From positions 2,685,585 through 2,749,584 of the forward strand of contig NZ_CP029256.1 of the NCBI RefSeq assembly GCF_003628755.1: a stretch of 64,000 nt of DNA, read 5' to 3'. The stretch comes from Christensenella minuta. GTDB lineage: Bacteria; Bacillota; Clostridia; Christensenellales; Christensenellaceae. Position numbers and translations under genes: made by a program. Positions 56,849 through 64,000 of this stretch are shown piece after piece. Under the pieces are notes generated by a model that did no database searches, had not been told where the DNA came from, and saw only the letters and a list, made by a program, of their open reading frames with translations. Every line of letters starts with the position of its first letter. Position 1 is the stretch's first letter.

Positions 56849-58609
56849 TCATTCCTGGACTTTGATCCGTATCACAACCTGTGCGCCGTGAGGGGCGACA
56901 TTATGGATGGCAAGCACGGTATCGATTTCAGGATATAGGTAGTGCAGGCGGTCACGCACATTGCGAAGCCCGATATGCTGTCCGCGCTCGGATGCGCTGA
57001 CGGGAGGTTCGTCTTTGGCATAAAATGCTGAAGCGGCTTCCTCTGAAATTCCCTTTCCGTCATCTGTAACGGTAATCAGGAGGTAATCGCCATCGAGGCT
57101 GAAAGCAATATCGATTCTTCCGCTGATTTGTCCGGTCTTCACATCGTACAGGCCGTGAAGCAGCGAGTTTTCAACCAAGGGCTGAAGAATGTTCTTGGGA
57201 ACCTGAAACTTAAGCAGCTCTTCCGGACACAGGAATGAAATCGCTACATCCATTTGTGTGCGGTATTGTGTGATACTAATGTATTCACGCGTTACCGATA
57301 TTTCGTGCCCGATGGAATCAAATACTTCCGTGGGTGTGATGCGCAGCCGGTCCTGAAGGAGCTTAATCAGGGCCGTATTCAGCCCGATGATATCATCGAC
57401 TTTATTTTGGCGTGCGAGGGAAGTAATAATATTCATCGTATTTAAAATAAAGTGGGGGTCGATCTGGCTGACAACAAGGGAGAAACGGAGACGGTTTTCC
57501 TCACGCTCCTTCTCCAGCAGCGCTGCCGTATGCAGGTCGATCGTATCCAGCATAGAATTATAAATAGTGCTCAACTTGCCGATTTCATCCTGTGTTTCGA
57601 TATGAACGCGCGCCTTGTTTTTGCCTTGCGTAATACCTTTCATTGCGGCATACAATTGCTGGATAGGGGCGAGGCTGCGTGAAATTATTGGCAACAAAAT
57701 GATAATGGTTGCAAGGAAGATCAGGATGAAGCTAAGCAGGATGGCAAAAAAGTAGGACCAGAAGTCTGCATATAGGGTGGCTTGGGACGTATAGCCGATC
57801 AAGGAACAATTATGGTTTTTCCCGGAGGCAAGCGTAAAGTAATCGTAAGAGGAAGAATCTGCCGCATGAATGCGGCCGTAGATGTCTCCGAATTCCGGAT
57901 TGCTCGCAAAGACGTCCGTATTTTGGGAACTGTACAGGCTGTTGCCGTAAATATCGAACAAGGCGATATCGTCGAAAAAAGAAGCGGAGATATCGCTCAT
58001 ATATGTAAAAATATCCGTGATATCAGCGTAAATGCTAATGATATAAGGGACATCGCTGATTACAAATTTTTTACAATATGCAAAAGAATAAGAGAGGGAA
58101 TCCCCGCCTTTGGCATACGTGTAAATGGGGGAAATCCATGTGGATTTTGTGCCGTTTGCAATATCCCAATAGCTGGACGCGCTGAAGATGGCGGAATCGG
58201 CCTCGGATTTGCCTGTGATGGAAGAGAAAACAGCGCCGCCCATATCGTCTATAACGATGCGGCGGCAGGAATTATTGATACTGGCAAAATCGTTCAACAA
58301 AATATTGAGCTGTGCTGTTTCCTTCTCGGGGATACCGGAAGCGAGGGACGCCTGATTCAGTGCGGCAACTACGTCAGTGGAGCCGGCGAGGATATAGGCC
58401 ATGTTGGACATCGTGTGCAGCTGGTTGTCGAACAGGTTGACAATGGTTGTGGAAATATAATTGCATTTGTTGGTCGTGGAACGGATGAGCGCGGGGAGCA
58501 GCAAAGTAAAAAGCAGGATAATAACCAAAAGAAAAAGAGCCAGTTCCACAAACAGGAAACGGAATGTGATTTTTTTTGCCAATACGGATTTTACCTGGAT
58601 TTTATTCAT
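56849..58609 (-). CDS. YesM-type sensor histidine kinase
   Basis: 586 residues. Membrane helix ~14-40 (FRFLFVELALFLLVIILLFT), extracellular Cache-like domain ~45-290, second helix (FWSYFFAILLSFILIFLATI), HAMP, then His_kinase (SLVVSQIDPHFILNTMNIIT) and HATPase_c (ILQPLVENSLLHGLYDVKTG; VTDDGKGISEEAA; HIGLRNVRDRLHYLYP). Senses a sugar or related signal outside the cell. Overlaps its response regulator by 8 bases; adjacent to a divergent sugar ABC operon it probably controls. Confidence 0.92.
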   Translation of the reverse strand: MNKIQVKSVLAKKITFRFLFVELALFLLVIILLFTLLLPALIRSTTNKCNYISTTIVNLFDNQLHTMSNMAYILAGSTDVVAALNQASLASGIPEKETAQLNILLNDFASINNSCRRIVIDDMGGAVFSSITGKSEADSAIFSASSYWDIANGTKSTWISPIYTYAKGGDSLSYSFAYCKKFVISDVPYIISIYADITDIFTYMSDISASFFDDIALFDIYGNSLYSSQNTDVFASNPEFGDIYGRIHAADSSSYDYFTLASGKNHNCSLIGYTSQATLYADFWSYFFAILLSFILIFLATIIILLPIISRSLAPIQQLYAAMKGITQGKNKARVHIETQDEIGKLSTIYNSMLDTIDLHTAALLEKEREENRLRFSLVVSQIDPHFILNTMNIITSLARQNKVDDIIGLNTALIKLLQDRLRITPTEVFDSIGHEISVTREYISITQYRTQMDVAISFLCPEELLKFQVPKNILQPLVENSLLHGLYDVKTGQISGRIDIAFSLDGDYLLITVTDDGKGISEEAASAFYAKDEPPVSASERGQHIGLRNVRDRLHYLYPEIDTVLAIHNVAPHGAQVVIRIKVQE

Positions 58610-60140
58610 GATTCATATGCCTCTGGTACTCTTTGGGGGCCAGGCCGGTGCACTTTTGGAATATCTGGCTGAAATATTGACCGGAAGAATAACCGACGAG
58701 GGCCGCGATATCGGAGATGCGGCGCGTTGGATCCTGCAATAATTTTTTGGCTTTTCCGATCCGTACATCGGTAATGAACTTTTTAACGCTTTTACCTGTC
58801 TCCTGTTTGAACAGGGTACAGAGATAACCCACGGAAAGATAGGAAAAGCCGGCGAGCATAGAAGTCCCGAGCCGAATGTCGGAATAGTTTTGATAAATAA
58901 ATTCGATGGCGCGCTTGATGAGCGCAGAAGTGTCGGGGGCGCTGCCCTTATCCGCTGCGAGAGCTTCCTCCGCAGCGGATATGCACCAGGCGAAAAATTC
59001 TGCATAAGAATATACAGTGGGAAAAGACGGGTGCTCAAACCGCCGGCTGTACACCATTTGGTCGATTGAATGGAACAAACGGCCGGCCAGCTCCGGAAAA
59101 GGATCAAGGCCGTCACATTTTTCCAGAAAAAAGATTGCACGGTCGAATAATGTCCGCAGCTCGAAGAGATTGCCCTCTTCCAGCAAAGAAACCATCGCCG
59201 AAGGGTCCGCGTCGGGGTCCGGCGTTTTTCGCCCCGGAGCAAGGGAGGAAACCTCAACAATGAGGCTCCCGGCAGAAAGCTGACGGAAATGTCGTTCGGG
59301 AATACCGAGGGAAGCATATACGCTGTAAAAATCCGTAAGCGGCTGCATCGTCTCGGAAAACAACAGGCAGGCCCCGTGATGAAGGATGGATTCCAGGCGG
59401 TCAAGCAATTTCCGGCAAAAACGGTATAAATAATTTCTGGCCGCCAACTGGGATTTGGCATCGGAAAACTGCAGCACGAGTAAAATATGCCGGGCGGATA
59501 CCGGAACCGCAGCCACCGGGAGGATTTCCGCCGCATAAGGGAAATCCAGTATATTCTTCATAACCTCGTCCACTGCCATTTCGGGCAGGCCGGATCTTAT
59601 GGAGGAAGGCAACTCCAATATAATGTGATAATAACTTTTTTCCACGAAAGCCCGAAGGGTTTGATCCCTCTGCGTGGACGAGGGAATCGAAAGACGTCCG
59701 GAATGGAACAGCTCACCGATTACATTTTGCTTCAGGAAAGAAGTAAACTCAATTTCTTTTCGCAGCTCCTCGGCAATAGATTCCATCTTCCGGGAAAGGG
59801 TTTCCGGAGAAATCTCACTTTTCAAGAGATAATCGTTGGCAGCATACTGCAAGCCCTGTTTGGCGTAACAGAATTCATCGTAGGAGGTCAGCAGGATGAC
59901 GTGTACGGAGTGGTCGAGCGCGCGAATTTCGCGCAGCAGGTCGATTCCGTTCATCCCGGGCATTACAATATCGGTAATGACAAGCTGCGGATGGAATTGC
60001 CTAAAGAGGGTTAAGGCCTGGACGCCGTTCACTGCCGTAGCGACGACCTGGAAGCCGCCGCCTTGCCAATCGTACATGGATGTGATATCATCTAACAATA
60101 TTTTGTCGTCGTCTACGACAAGTACGGGAATATAATCCAT
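58602..60140 (-). CDS. YesN-type response regulator (receiver + AraC HTH)
   Basis: 512 residues. Receiver ~1-120 (PVLVVDDDKILLDDITSMYD, phospho-Asp in LVITDIVMPGMNGIDLLREI, Lys in YLLKSEISPETL), AraC-type HTH at the end (IRLGTSMLAGFSYLSVGYLC, TLFKQETGKSVKKFITDVRI, ISDIAALVGYSSGQYFSQIF). Partner of the kinase downstream and likely activator of the ABC operon at 60355. Confidence 0.92.
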   Translation of the reverse strand: MDYIPVLVVDDDKILLDDITSMYDWQGGGFQVVATAVNGVQALTLFRQFHPQLVITDIVMPGMNGIDLLREIRALDHSVHVILLTSYDEFCYAKQGLQYAANDYLLKSEISPETLSRKMESIAEELRKEIEFTSFLKQNVIGELFHSGRLSIPSSTQRDQTLRAFVEKSYYHIILELPSSIRSGLPEMAVDEVMKNILDFPYAAEILPVAAVPVSARHILLVLQFSDAKSQLAARNYLYRFCRKLLDRLESILHHGACLLFSETMQPLTDFYSVYASLGIPERHFRQLSAGSLIVEVSSLAPGRKTPDPDADPSAMVSLLEEGNLFELRTLFDRAIFFLEKCDGLDPFPELAGRLFHSIDQMVYSRRFEHPSFPTVYSYAEFFAWCISAAEEALAADKGSAPDTSALIKRAIEFIYQNYSDIRLGTSMLAGFSYLSVGYLCTLFKQETGKSVKKFITDVRIGKAKKLLQDPTRRISDIAALVGYSSGQYFSQIFQKCTGLAPKEYQRHMNHE

Positions 60141-60354
60141 TTTATCGCACCCCCGGGTTTTATCCTGCGTGACTTATTATAGTAAAAAAAGAGATTTAAA
60201 AAAAGTTTTTCAAGAATCATGTGAAGAAACATAACAAAAAATGAAGTTTATGATATTTTTTTTGTTTTGCCGCCCGTACATAATAATATCATAACCATCA
60301 TCAACAGATCAAAAATTTTTCAAAAACACCTGAATAGACGGCGGGGAGAGTTCC
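60141..60354. promoter_or_regulatory. Divergent region between the two-component and ABC operons
   Basis: 214 bp, AT-rich, no gene. CGGGGAGAG at 60341-60349 is the ribosome site of the ATPase gene. No consensus -35 is obvious, as expected for a regulator-dependent promoter. Confidence 0.4.
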
Positions 60355-61854
60355 ATGGAGAAAAAGGATGTTATTTTAACGGTCAATGGTATGGATAAGT
60401 CGTTTGGGGCAACGAAAGCCCTGAAAAACGTCGGTATTGAAATCTACAGGAACGAGATTCACGGATTGATTGGGGAAAACGGCTCGGGCAAATCCACTCT
60501 GTCCTCCATTATCGCAGGGATGCAAAAATGCGATGAAGGAACAATGGAATACTGCGGGCGGCCGTACGGGCCGGCCAATATCTTCGAGGCCGAAAAGGCC
60601 GGAATCGCTATGGTCGGACAGGAACAAAATACACTGGAAGACATTTCGGTCGCGGAAAACATTTTTATCGGAAAAGAGGAGAGGTTCCAGTCGGGGCCGA
60701 TTGTAAATTCCGGAAAAATGAACCGTGAAGCGCGGACGGTCCTGGATGGTCTCGGCCTTGGCAAAATAAAGGCTGAGGAACAGCTGAAGCATTACGATTT
60801 TGAGCAGCGAAAGCTGGTTGAAATCGCCCGGGCGTTGTATGATAGGCCAGAACTGATGATCGTTGACGAGACCTCGACCGCGCTCAGCAAATATGGCCGG
60901 GAAATTCTCTATCGGACAATCAACGGGCTGCGCGACCAAAACAAGGCGGTATTATTTATCTCCCATGACATTGTGGAGATCATGGCGGTCTGCGACCGTG
61001 TAACGATTCTGCGCGATGGTGAAATTGTCTGCACGCTGCCAAAGGAGCAATACGATTCGCACACCATGAAACAATACATGGTCGGCCGGGAGATCGAGGA
61101 AAATTATTACAGGACGGACTACGAGAACCGCCTGACAGACGAGGTCGCGTTACGGGCGGAACACATCAATACGGAGGTGCTCAAAGACGTATCGCTGGAG
61201 CTGCATTACGGAGAGATACTCGGCATCGGCGGGCTGACTGATTGCGGGATGCATGAGCTGGGACAGGTTTTGTTCGGCCTGCGCCGGCCGGTCGCGGGAA
61301 GCGTATGCACGGGAGACGGAACGCCGCTAAAGAATCCTTCCGTTGCGTTAAAAAAGAAAATCGCATACATCTCAAAAAACCGGGACAAGGAGGCCCTGAT
61401 GCTTTCCTCCACGATTCTGGAAAATATTTGCCTGCCTTCGCTGGACAAGTTGAAAAAAGGGCTGCTCGTTACACCGGGGGCAGAGAAGGCGTTTGCGCTG
61501 AAATATGCCGATTTGCTGAGCGTTAAGATGGACCGCATCACCCAGAACGTTATGTACCTGTCGGGTGGGAACAAGCAGAAAGTAGCGGTTGCAAAATGGT
61601 TGGGGACCGATGCGGATATCTATATATTTGACTGCCCGACGCGGGGGATCGACGTCGGCGTACAGTCGGATATCTATGACCTGCTGGAACGCCTGCGCAA
61701 AAAGAAAAAGGCGATCCTGATGATATCGGAGGAGCTTCCGGAAGTCATCGGGATGAGCGACAGGATCCTGATACTGAAAGACGGCTCTCTCACGGCGGAA
61801 ATCGGCAGGAGCAAAAATACGACCGAAAATACATTGATTCACTATATTATCTGA
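60355..61854 (+). CDS. Sugar ABC transporter ATPase (RbsA/MglA-like)
   Basis: 499 residues. First half: Walker A GENGSGKST, YDFEQRKLVEIARALYDRPE in place of LSIGxQQ, Walker B LMIVDETSTALS. Second half: GGLTDCGMHELGQVLFGLRR, LSGGNKQKVAVAKWLG, IYIFDCPTRGIDVGVQ, where Cys stands in the place of the usual catalytic Glu. Imports a sugar with the permease below. First gene of the operon. Confidence 0.9.
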   Translation: MEKKDVILTVNGMDKSFGATKALKNVGIEIYRNEIHGLIGENGSGKSTLSSIIAGMQKCDEGTMEYCGRPYGPANIFEAEKAGIAMVGQEQNTLEDISVAENIFIGKEERFQSGPIVNSGKMNREARTVLDGLGLGKIKAEEQLKHYDFEQRKLVEIARALYDRPELMIVDETSTALSKYGREILYRTINGLRDQNKAVLFISHDIVEIMAVCDRVTILRDGEIVCTLPKEQYDSHTMKQYMVGREIEENYYRTDYENRLTDEVALRAEHINTEVLKDVSLELHYGEILGIGGLTDCGMHELGQVLFGLRRPVAGSVCTGDGTPLKNPSVALKKKIAYISKNRDKEALMLSSTILENICLPSLDKLKKGLLVTPGAEKAFALKYADLLSVKMDRITQNVMYLSGGNKQKVAVAKWLGTDADIYIFDCPTRGIDVGVQSDIYDLLERLRKKKKAILMISEELPEVIGMSDRILILKDGSLTAEIGRSKNTTENTLIHYII

Positions 61855-61866
61855 GAGGGTGCGGAC

Positions 61867-62805
61867 ATGAAAAATAGCGGAGCCAAAGCAAAAACGATCA
61901 AAAACGGATTGCCGTTCATAGGGCTTATTTCCGTCATCGTGATCCTTGAGATAGCAAGCGGGGGGCAGCTGCTGACCTCCCGGAACATATCGACGCTGGT
62001 CAACGAGGTCTTTGTCCTGATGATCGGCGCGAGCGCCATGGTGTTTTTGATGGCGCAGGGCAACCTCGATCTTTCCATGATGGCCAATCTGGCGGTTTCC
62101 TGCGTGCTGGCGGTAAAAGCCGCACAGGTGAACCCGTTGCTTGCGATCCCGGTCGGTATCGGCGTGGGAACCGGTATTGGCGCGGTAAACGGCGTGATTA
62201 ATGCAAAATGCAAAATAGATTCGTTCATCACAACCATAGGGATGTCGTTTGTGCTGACCGGACTGGTGACCATTCTGCTCGACAATCAGGGGTCCATCGC
62301 CGGACCGATGGAAATGCTTTCCTGGAACAGCACCGAGCTGAGAATCGTAGTGCTGGCCTGTGTAGCGGCCGTGGGATATATCCTTTTTGAGTATTCCAAA
62401 CTGGGGAAATACTGCAAAGCCATTGGTTCGTGTGAAGAGGCGGCGCGTCAATCCGGAGTTAACGTGGATAAGGTAAAGATCATAACCTTTATGATAACGG
62501 GAGGGATCAGCGGCTTACTGGCATTTTTCAGCATCCTGCGGACGGGAACGGCGACTTCCAGCGTGGCGACGAATACGATGTTCAATATCCTGATCGCCGT
62601 TTTGCTCGGCGGCGTATCCATTACCGGAGGGTCGACCTCAAAATTCCGCGCGGCCATCTTGGGAAGCTTTACTATGGCATTCCTGGCAGTCGGTATGACG
62701 ATATGCAATGTCGACACTACGATCCAGCAGTTGATCCGCGGGGCGATCCTGATTGGGATCGTATACCTCACTTACGACAGGAGGGGAATCGCGATCATCA
62801 AATAA
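61867..62805 (+). CDS. Sugar ABC transporter permease (RbsC-like)
   Basis: 312 residues; ten-odd membrane helices (PFIGLISVIVILEIASGGQL; LMIGASAMVFLMAQGNLDLS; FMITGGISGLLAFFSI). GNLDLS and VLLGGVSITGGS are permease family marks. 12 bases after the ATPase stop. Confidence 0.92.
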   Translation: MKNSGAKAKTIKNGLPFIGLISVIVILEIASGGQLLTSRNISTLVNEVFVLMIGASAMVFLMAQGNLDLSMMANLAVSCVLAVKAAQVNPLLAIPVGIGVGTGIGAVNGVINAKCKIDSFITTIGMSFVLTGLVTILLDNQGSIAGPMEMLSWNSTELRIVVLACVAAVGYILFEYSKLGKYCKAIGSCEEAARQSGVNVDKVKIITFMITGGISGLLAFFSILRTGTATSSVATNTMFNILIAVLLGGVSITGGSTSKFRAAILGSFTMAFLAVGMTICNVDTTIQQLIRGAILIGIVYLTYDRRGIAIIK

Positions 62806-62810
62806 TTTTA

Positions 62811-62828
62811 TGGAAACGCTTGTTTCCA
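62811..62828 (+). promoter_or_regulatory. Intergenic hairpin before the binding-protein gene
   Basis: TGGAAAC (62811-62817), loop GCTT, GTTTCCA (62822-62828): a perfect 7-bp stem. It may stabilise the downstream message or mark a partial stop. Confidence 0.5.
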
Positions 62829-62858
62829 CGCTTTCAAATAAAAAAAGGAGGAAAAAAC

Positions 62859-64000
62859 ATGAAAGGTTACAAATGGCTTGCAATGATTTTGGTAATTGCA
62901 TTTGCGGCCGCGCTGTTTGCCGGATGCGCGGATGCGGCGCGTCCGGCGGACGGCGGAGGACAGGAAACGCCTGCGGCAGGATCGGATGCAGCGGAGGAAA
63001 CGGACGGAGGGGCGTCCTTCTCGGTCGGCTTCCTGGATCAGTCGGGCGAGGCGCCGCCGGTCGTCCGCATGAGGGAGATTATCCGCGGCGTTGTCGAGTC
63101 TGCCGGCGGAGAACTGATTTGCGATACCTCCAATGAAGATTCCGCGGAGGCACAGGTAAACGCATGTGAAAAACTGATTAGCGCAGGTGTGAAAGGCATC
63201 ATTATGACGCCGATGGCGGATTCGATCCTGCCCTCTATTATCAGCATGTGCGAAGAAAACGGCGTATACCTGGCCATTACTTTCCGCAATATCGGGGATG
63301 AAGACGTTGCAAAGATCGTGGAAGCATCCGAATATTATGCCGGAAACTGCTATGAGGATGAAGAAATGGCCGGATATAACGTTATGAGCGACGCCTTCGA
63401 GAAAAATCCGGATATCAAGCAGGTTGCGCTGATTGCCCTTGCCGTAGGGGATAATACGAGCGATGCGCGCGTGGCGGGGATTCAAAAGGCCTGCGCCGAA
63501 AACGGTGCGGAAGTGGTAGCGGAAGTGCGCGATATCCAGCAGGCGAGCGACGCGACCGAGGCGGTACAGAATTTTGTAGCGGCCTATCCGGAGCTTGACT
63601 GCATCGCGGTAGCGTCGTGTTATGAAAACAGCGCGATCACCGCGCTTCCCGAAGCGATCAAAGGGACCGGACTGACTGCCGACGACATCTGTATCGTAAG
63701 CTGCGACGGCGGGTCCGATATGACGAAGCTGTTCGATTACGGATATGCGATTTCCGTGGGCGGCGGCCATCTGGAGATAGACAGGGGCGCAACAGCCGTA
63801 ATGCTGGTGAATGCAATCCAGGGCAATCCCCTGGGTACGCCCGCGCATATCTCCATCCCGTATATGTACTTCGGCAGCGTGGAAGATGTCGGCGATTATG
63901 CGACCTATGTCGAGGGAGAAATTCCGATCTGGACCCAGGACGAGATCAGGGAGAACCTGTTGATTTCTCAAAATTCGGCGCTGGCGCCGGAGGATGTGAT
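62859..64000 (+). CDS. Sugar ABC transporter substrate-binding lipoprotein (cut by window end)
   Basis: From ATG 62859 (AAAGGAGG upstream) the frame is open to the window end, about 380 residues. Signal MKGYKWLAMILVIAFAAALFAGC with lipobox FAGC, Gly/Ala/Glu linker, then a periplasmic-binding type 1 fold (FSVGFLDQSGEAPPVVRMRE; LISAGVKGIIMTPMADSILP; DCIAVASCYENSAITALPEA). Third gene of the operon; receives the sugar outside the cell. Confidence 0.88.
   Translation, partial: MKGYKWLAMILVIAFAAALFAGCADAARPADGGGQETPAAGSDAAEETDGGASFSVGFLDQSGEAPPVVRMREIIRGVVESAGGELICDTSNEDSAEAQVNACEKLISAGVKGIIMTPMADSILPSIISMCEENGVYLAITFRNIGDEDVAKIVEASEYYAGNCYEDEEMAGYNVMSDAFEKNPDIKQVALIALAVGDNTSDARVAGIQKACAENGAEVVAEVRDIQQASDATEAVQNFVAAYPELDCIAVASCYENSAITALPEAIKGTGLTADDICIVSCDGGSDMTKLFDYGYAISVGGGHLEIDRGATAVMLVNAIQGNPLGTPAHISIPYMYFGSVEDVGDYATYVEGEIPIWTQDEIRENLLISQNSALAPEDV

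Noticed and set aside
61372-62451. 359-residue leftward frame opposite the ATPase/permease genes
   Set aside because: No ribosome site and no domain; both genes on the plus strand are certain.
62811-62828. Catabolite-response element
   Set aside because: The dyad TGGAAACGCTTGTTTCCA does not match the cre consensus in its right half; it fits a simple hairpin better.
62808-63971. 387-residue leftward frame opposite the binding-protein gene
   Set aside because: The plus strand has a lipoprotein signal, ribosome site and a type 1 binding-protein fold.

Overview
The window looks like a Clostridia (Firmicutes) chromosome of roughly 50% GC. The AGGAGG-type ribosome binding sites, the PerR/Fur and YesM/YesN families and the siphovirus types all fit. 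A Christensenellaceae-like host is possible but unproven. Four blocks can be separated.

(1) 1 to about 21.9 kb is most of a siphovirus prophage. It has a leftward repressor cut by the window edge, an operator region, a string of small early genes, a replication module (frameshifted DnaD-like protein, DnaB helicase), an ArpU-like late regulator, terminase, portal, minor head, scaffold, capsid, connectors, tail tube, a tail-chaperone pair with a textbook -1 frameshift site, tape measure, Dit, Tal-like protein, S74 fibre, endolysin and holin. Between the late regulator and the terminase lies about 550 bp without a convincing gene. It begins with an 81-nt RNA that looks like the tRNA-like domain of tmRNA with no tag-encoding part, followed by GC-rich, hairpin-dense sequence. 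Three reading frames of this prophage are broken or recoded: a Cro-like gene, the replication protein and the capsid/Ig-like tail.

(2) About 22.0-27.1 kb is host core sequence: a PerR-like regulator, a CopZ-like chaperone, a PAP2 phosphatase, and a leftward operon of an ECF S-component, a DUF1893 protein and two ferredoxin-type aldo/keto reductases behind a MerR-type 19-bp-spacer promoter. tRNA-Arg(ACG) follows.

(3) 27.12-56.61 kb is a 29.4-kb integrated element bounded by a 46-bp duplication of the tRNA-Arg 3' end. Its backbone (tyrosine integrase, repressor, excisionase-like and prim-pol proteins, iteron-like repeats, sigma factor, small phage-like genes, an Abi_2 defence gene) has no virion genes and no relaxase, so it resembles a phage satellite. 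Within it, two direct IS256-family copies (33.5-34.9 and 51.9-53.3 kb) bracket a roughly 17-kb AT-richer cargo. The cargo holds an IS3 remnant, a type I toxin-like peptide, a YesM/YesN two-component system fused by operon to a degenerate RbsA-like double-ABC protein, and a divergent catabolic operon: two medium-chain dehydrogenases, a sugar ABC transporter, a GH4 glycosidase, a VOC protein, an SDR, DhaK and DhaL. This reads as uptake and breakdown of a glycoside or polyol yielding a C3/C4 ketose that is phosphorylated.

(4) 56.65-64 kb is host again: a leftward YesM/YesN pair next to a rightward sugar ABC operon (ATPase, permease, and a substrate-binding lipoprotein cut by the window end).
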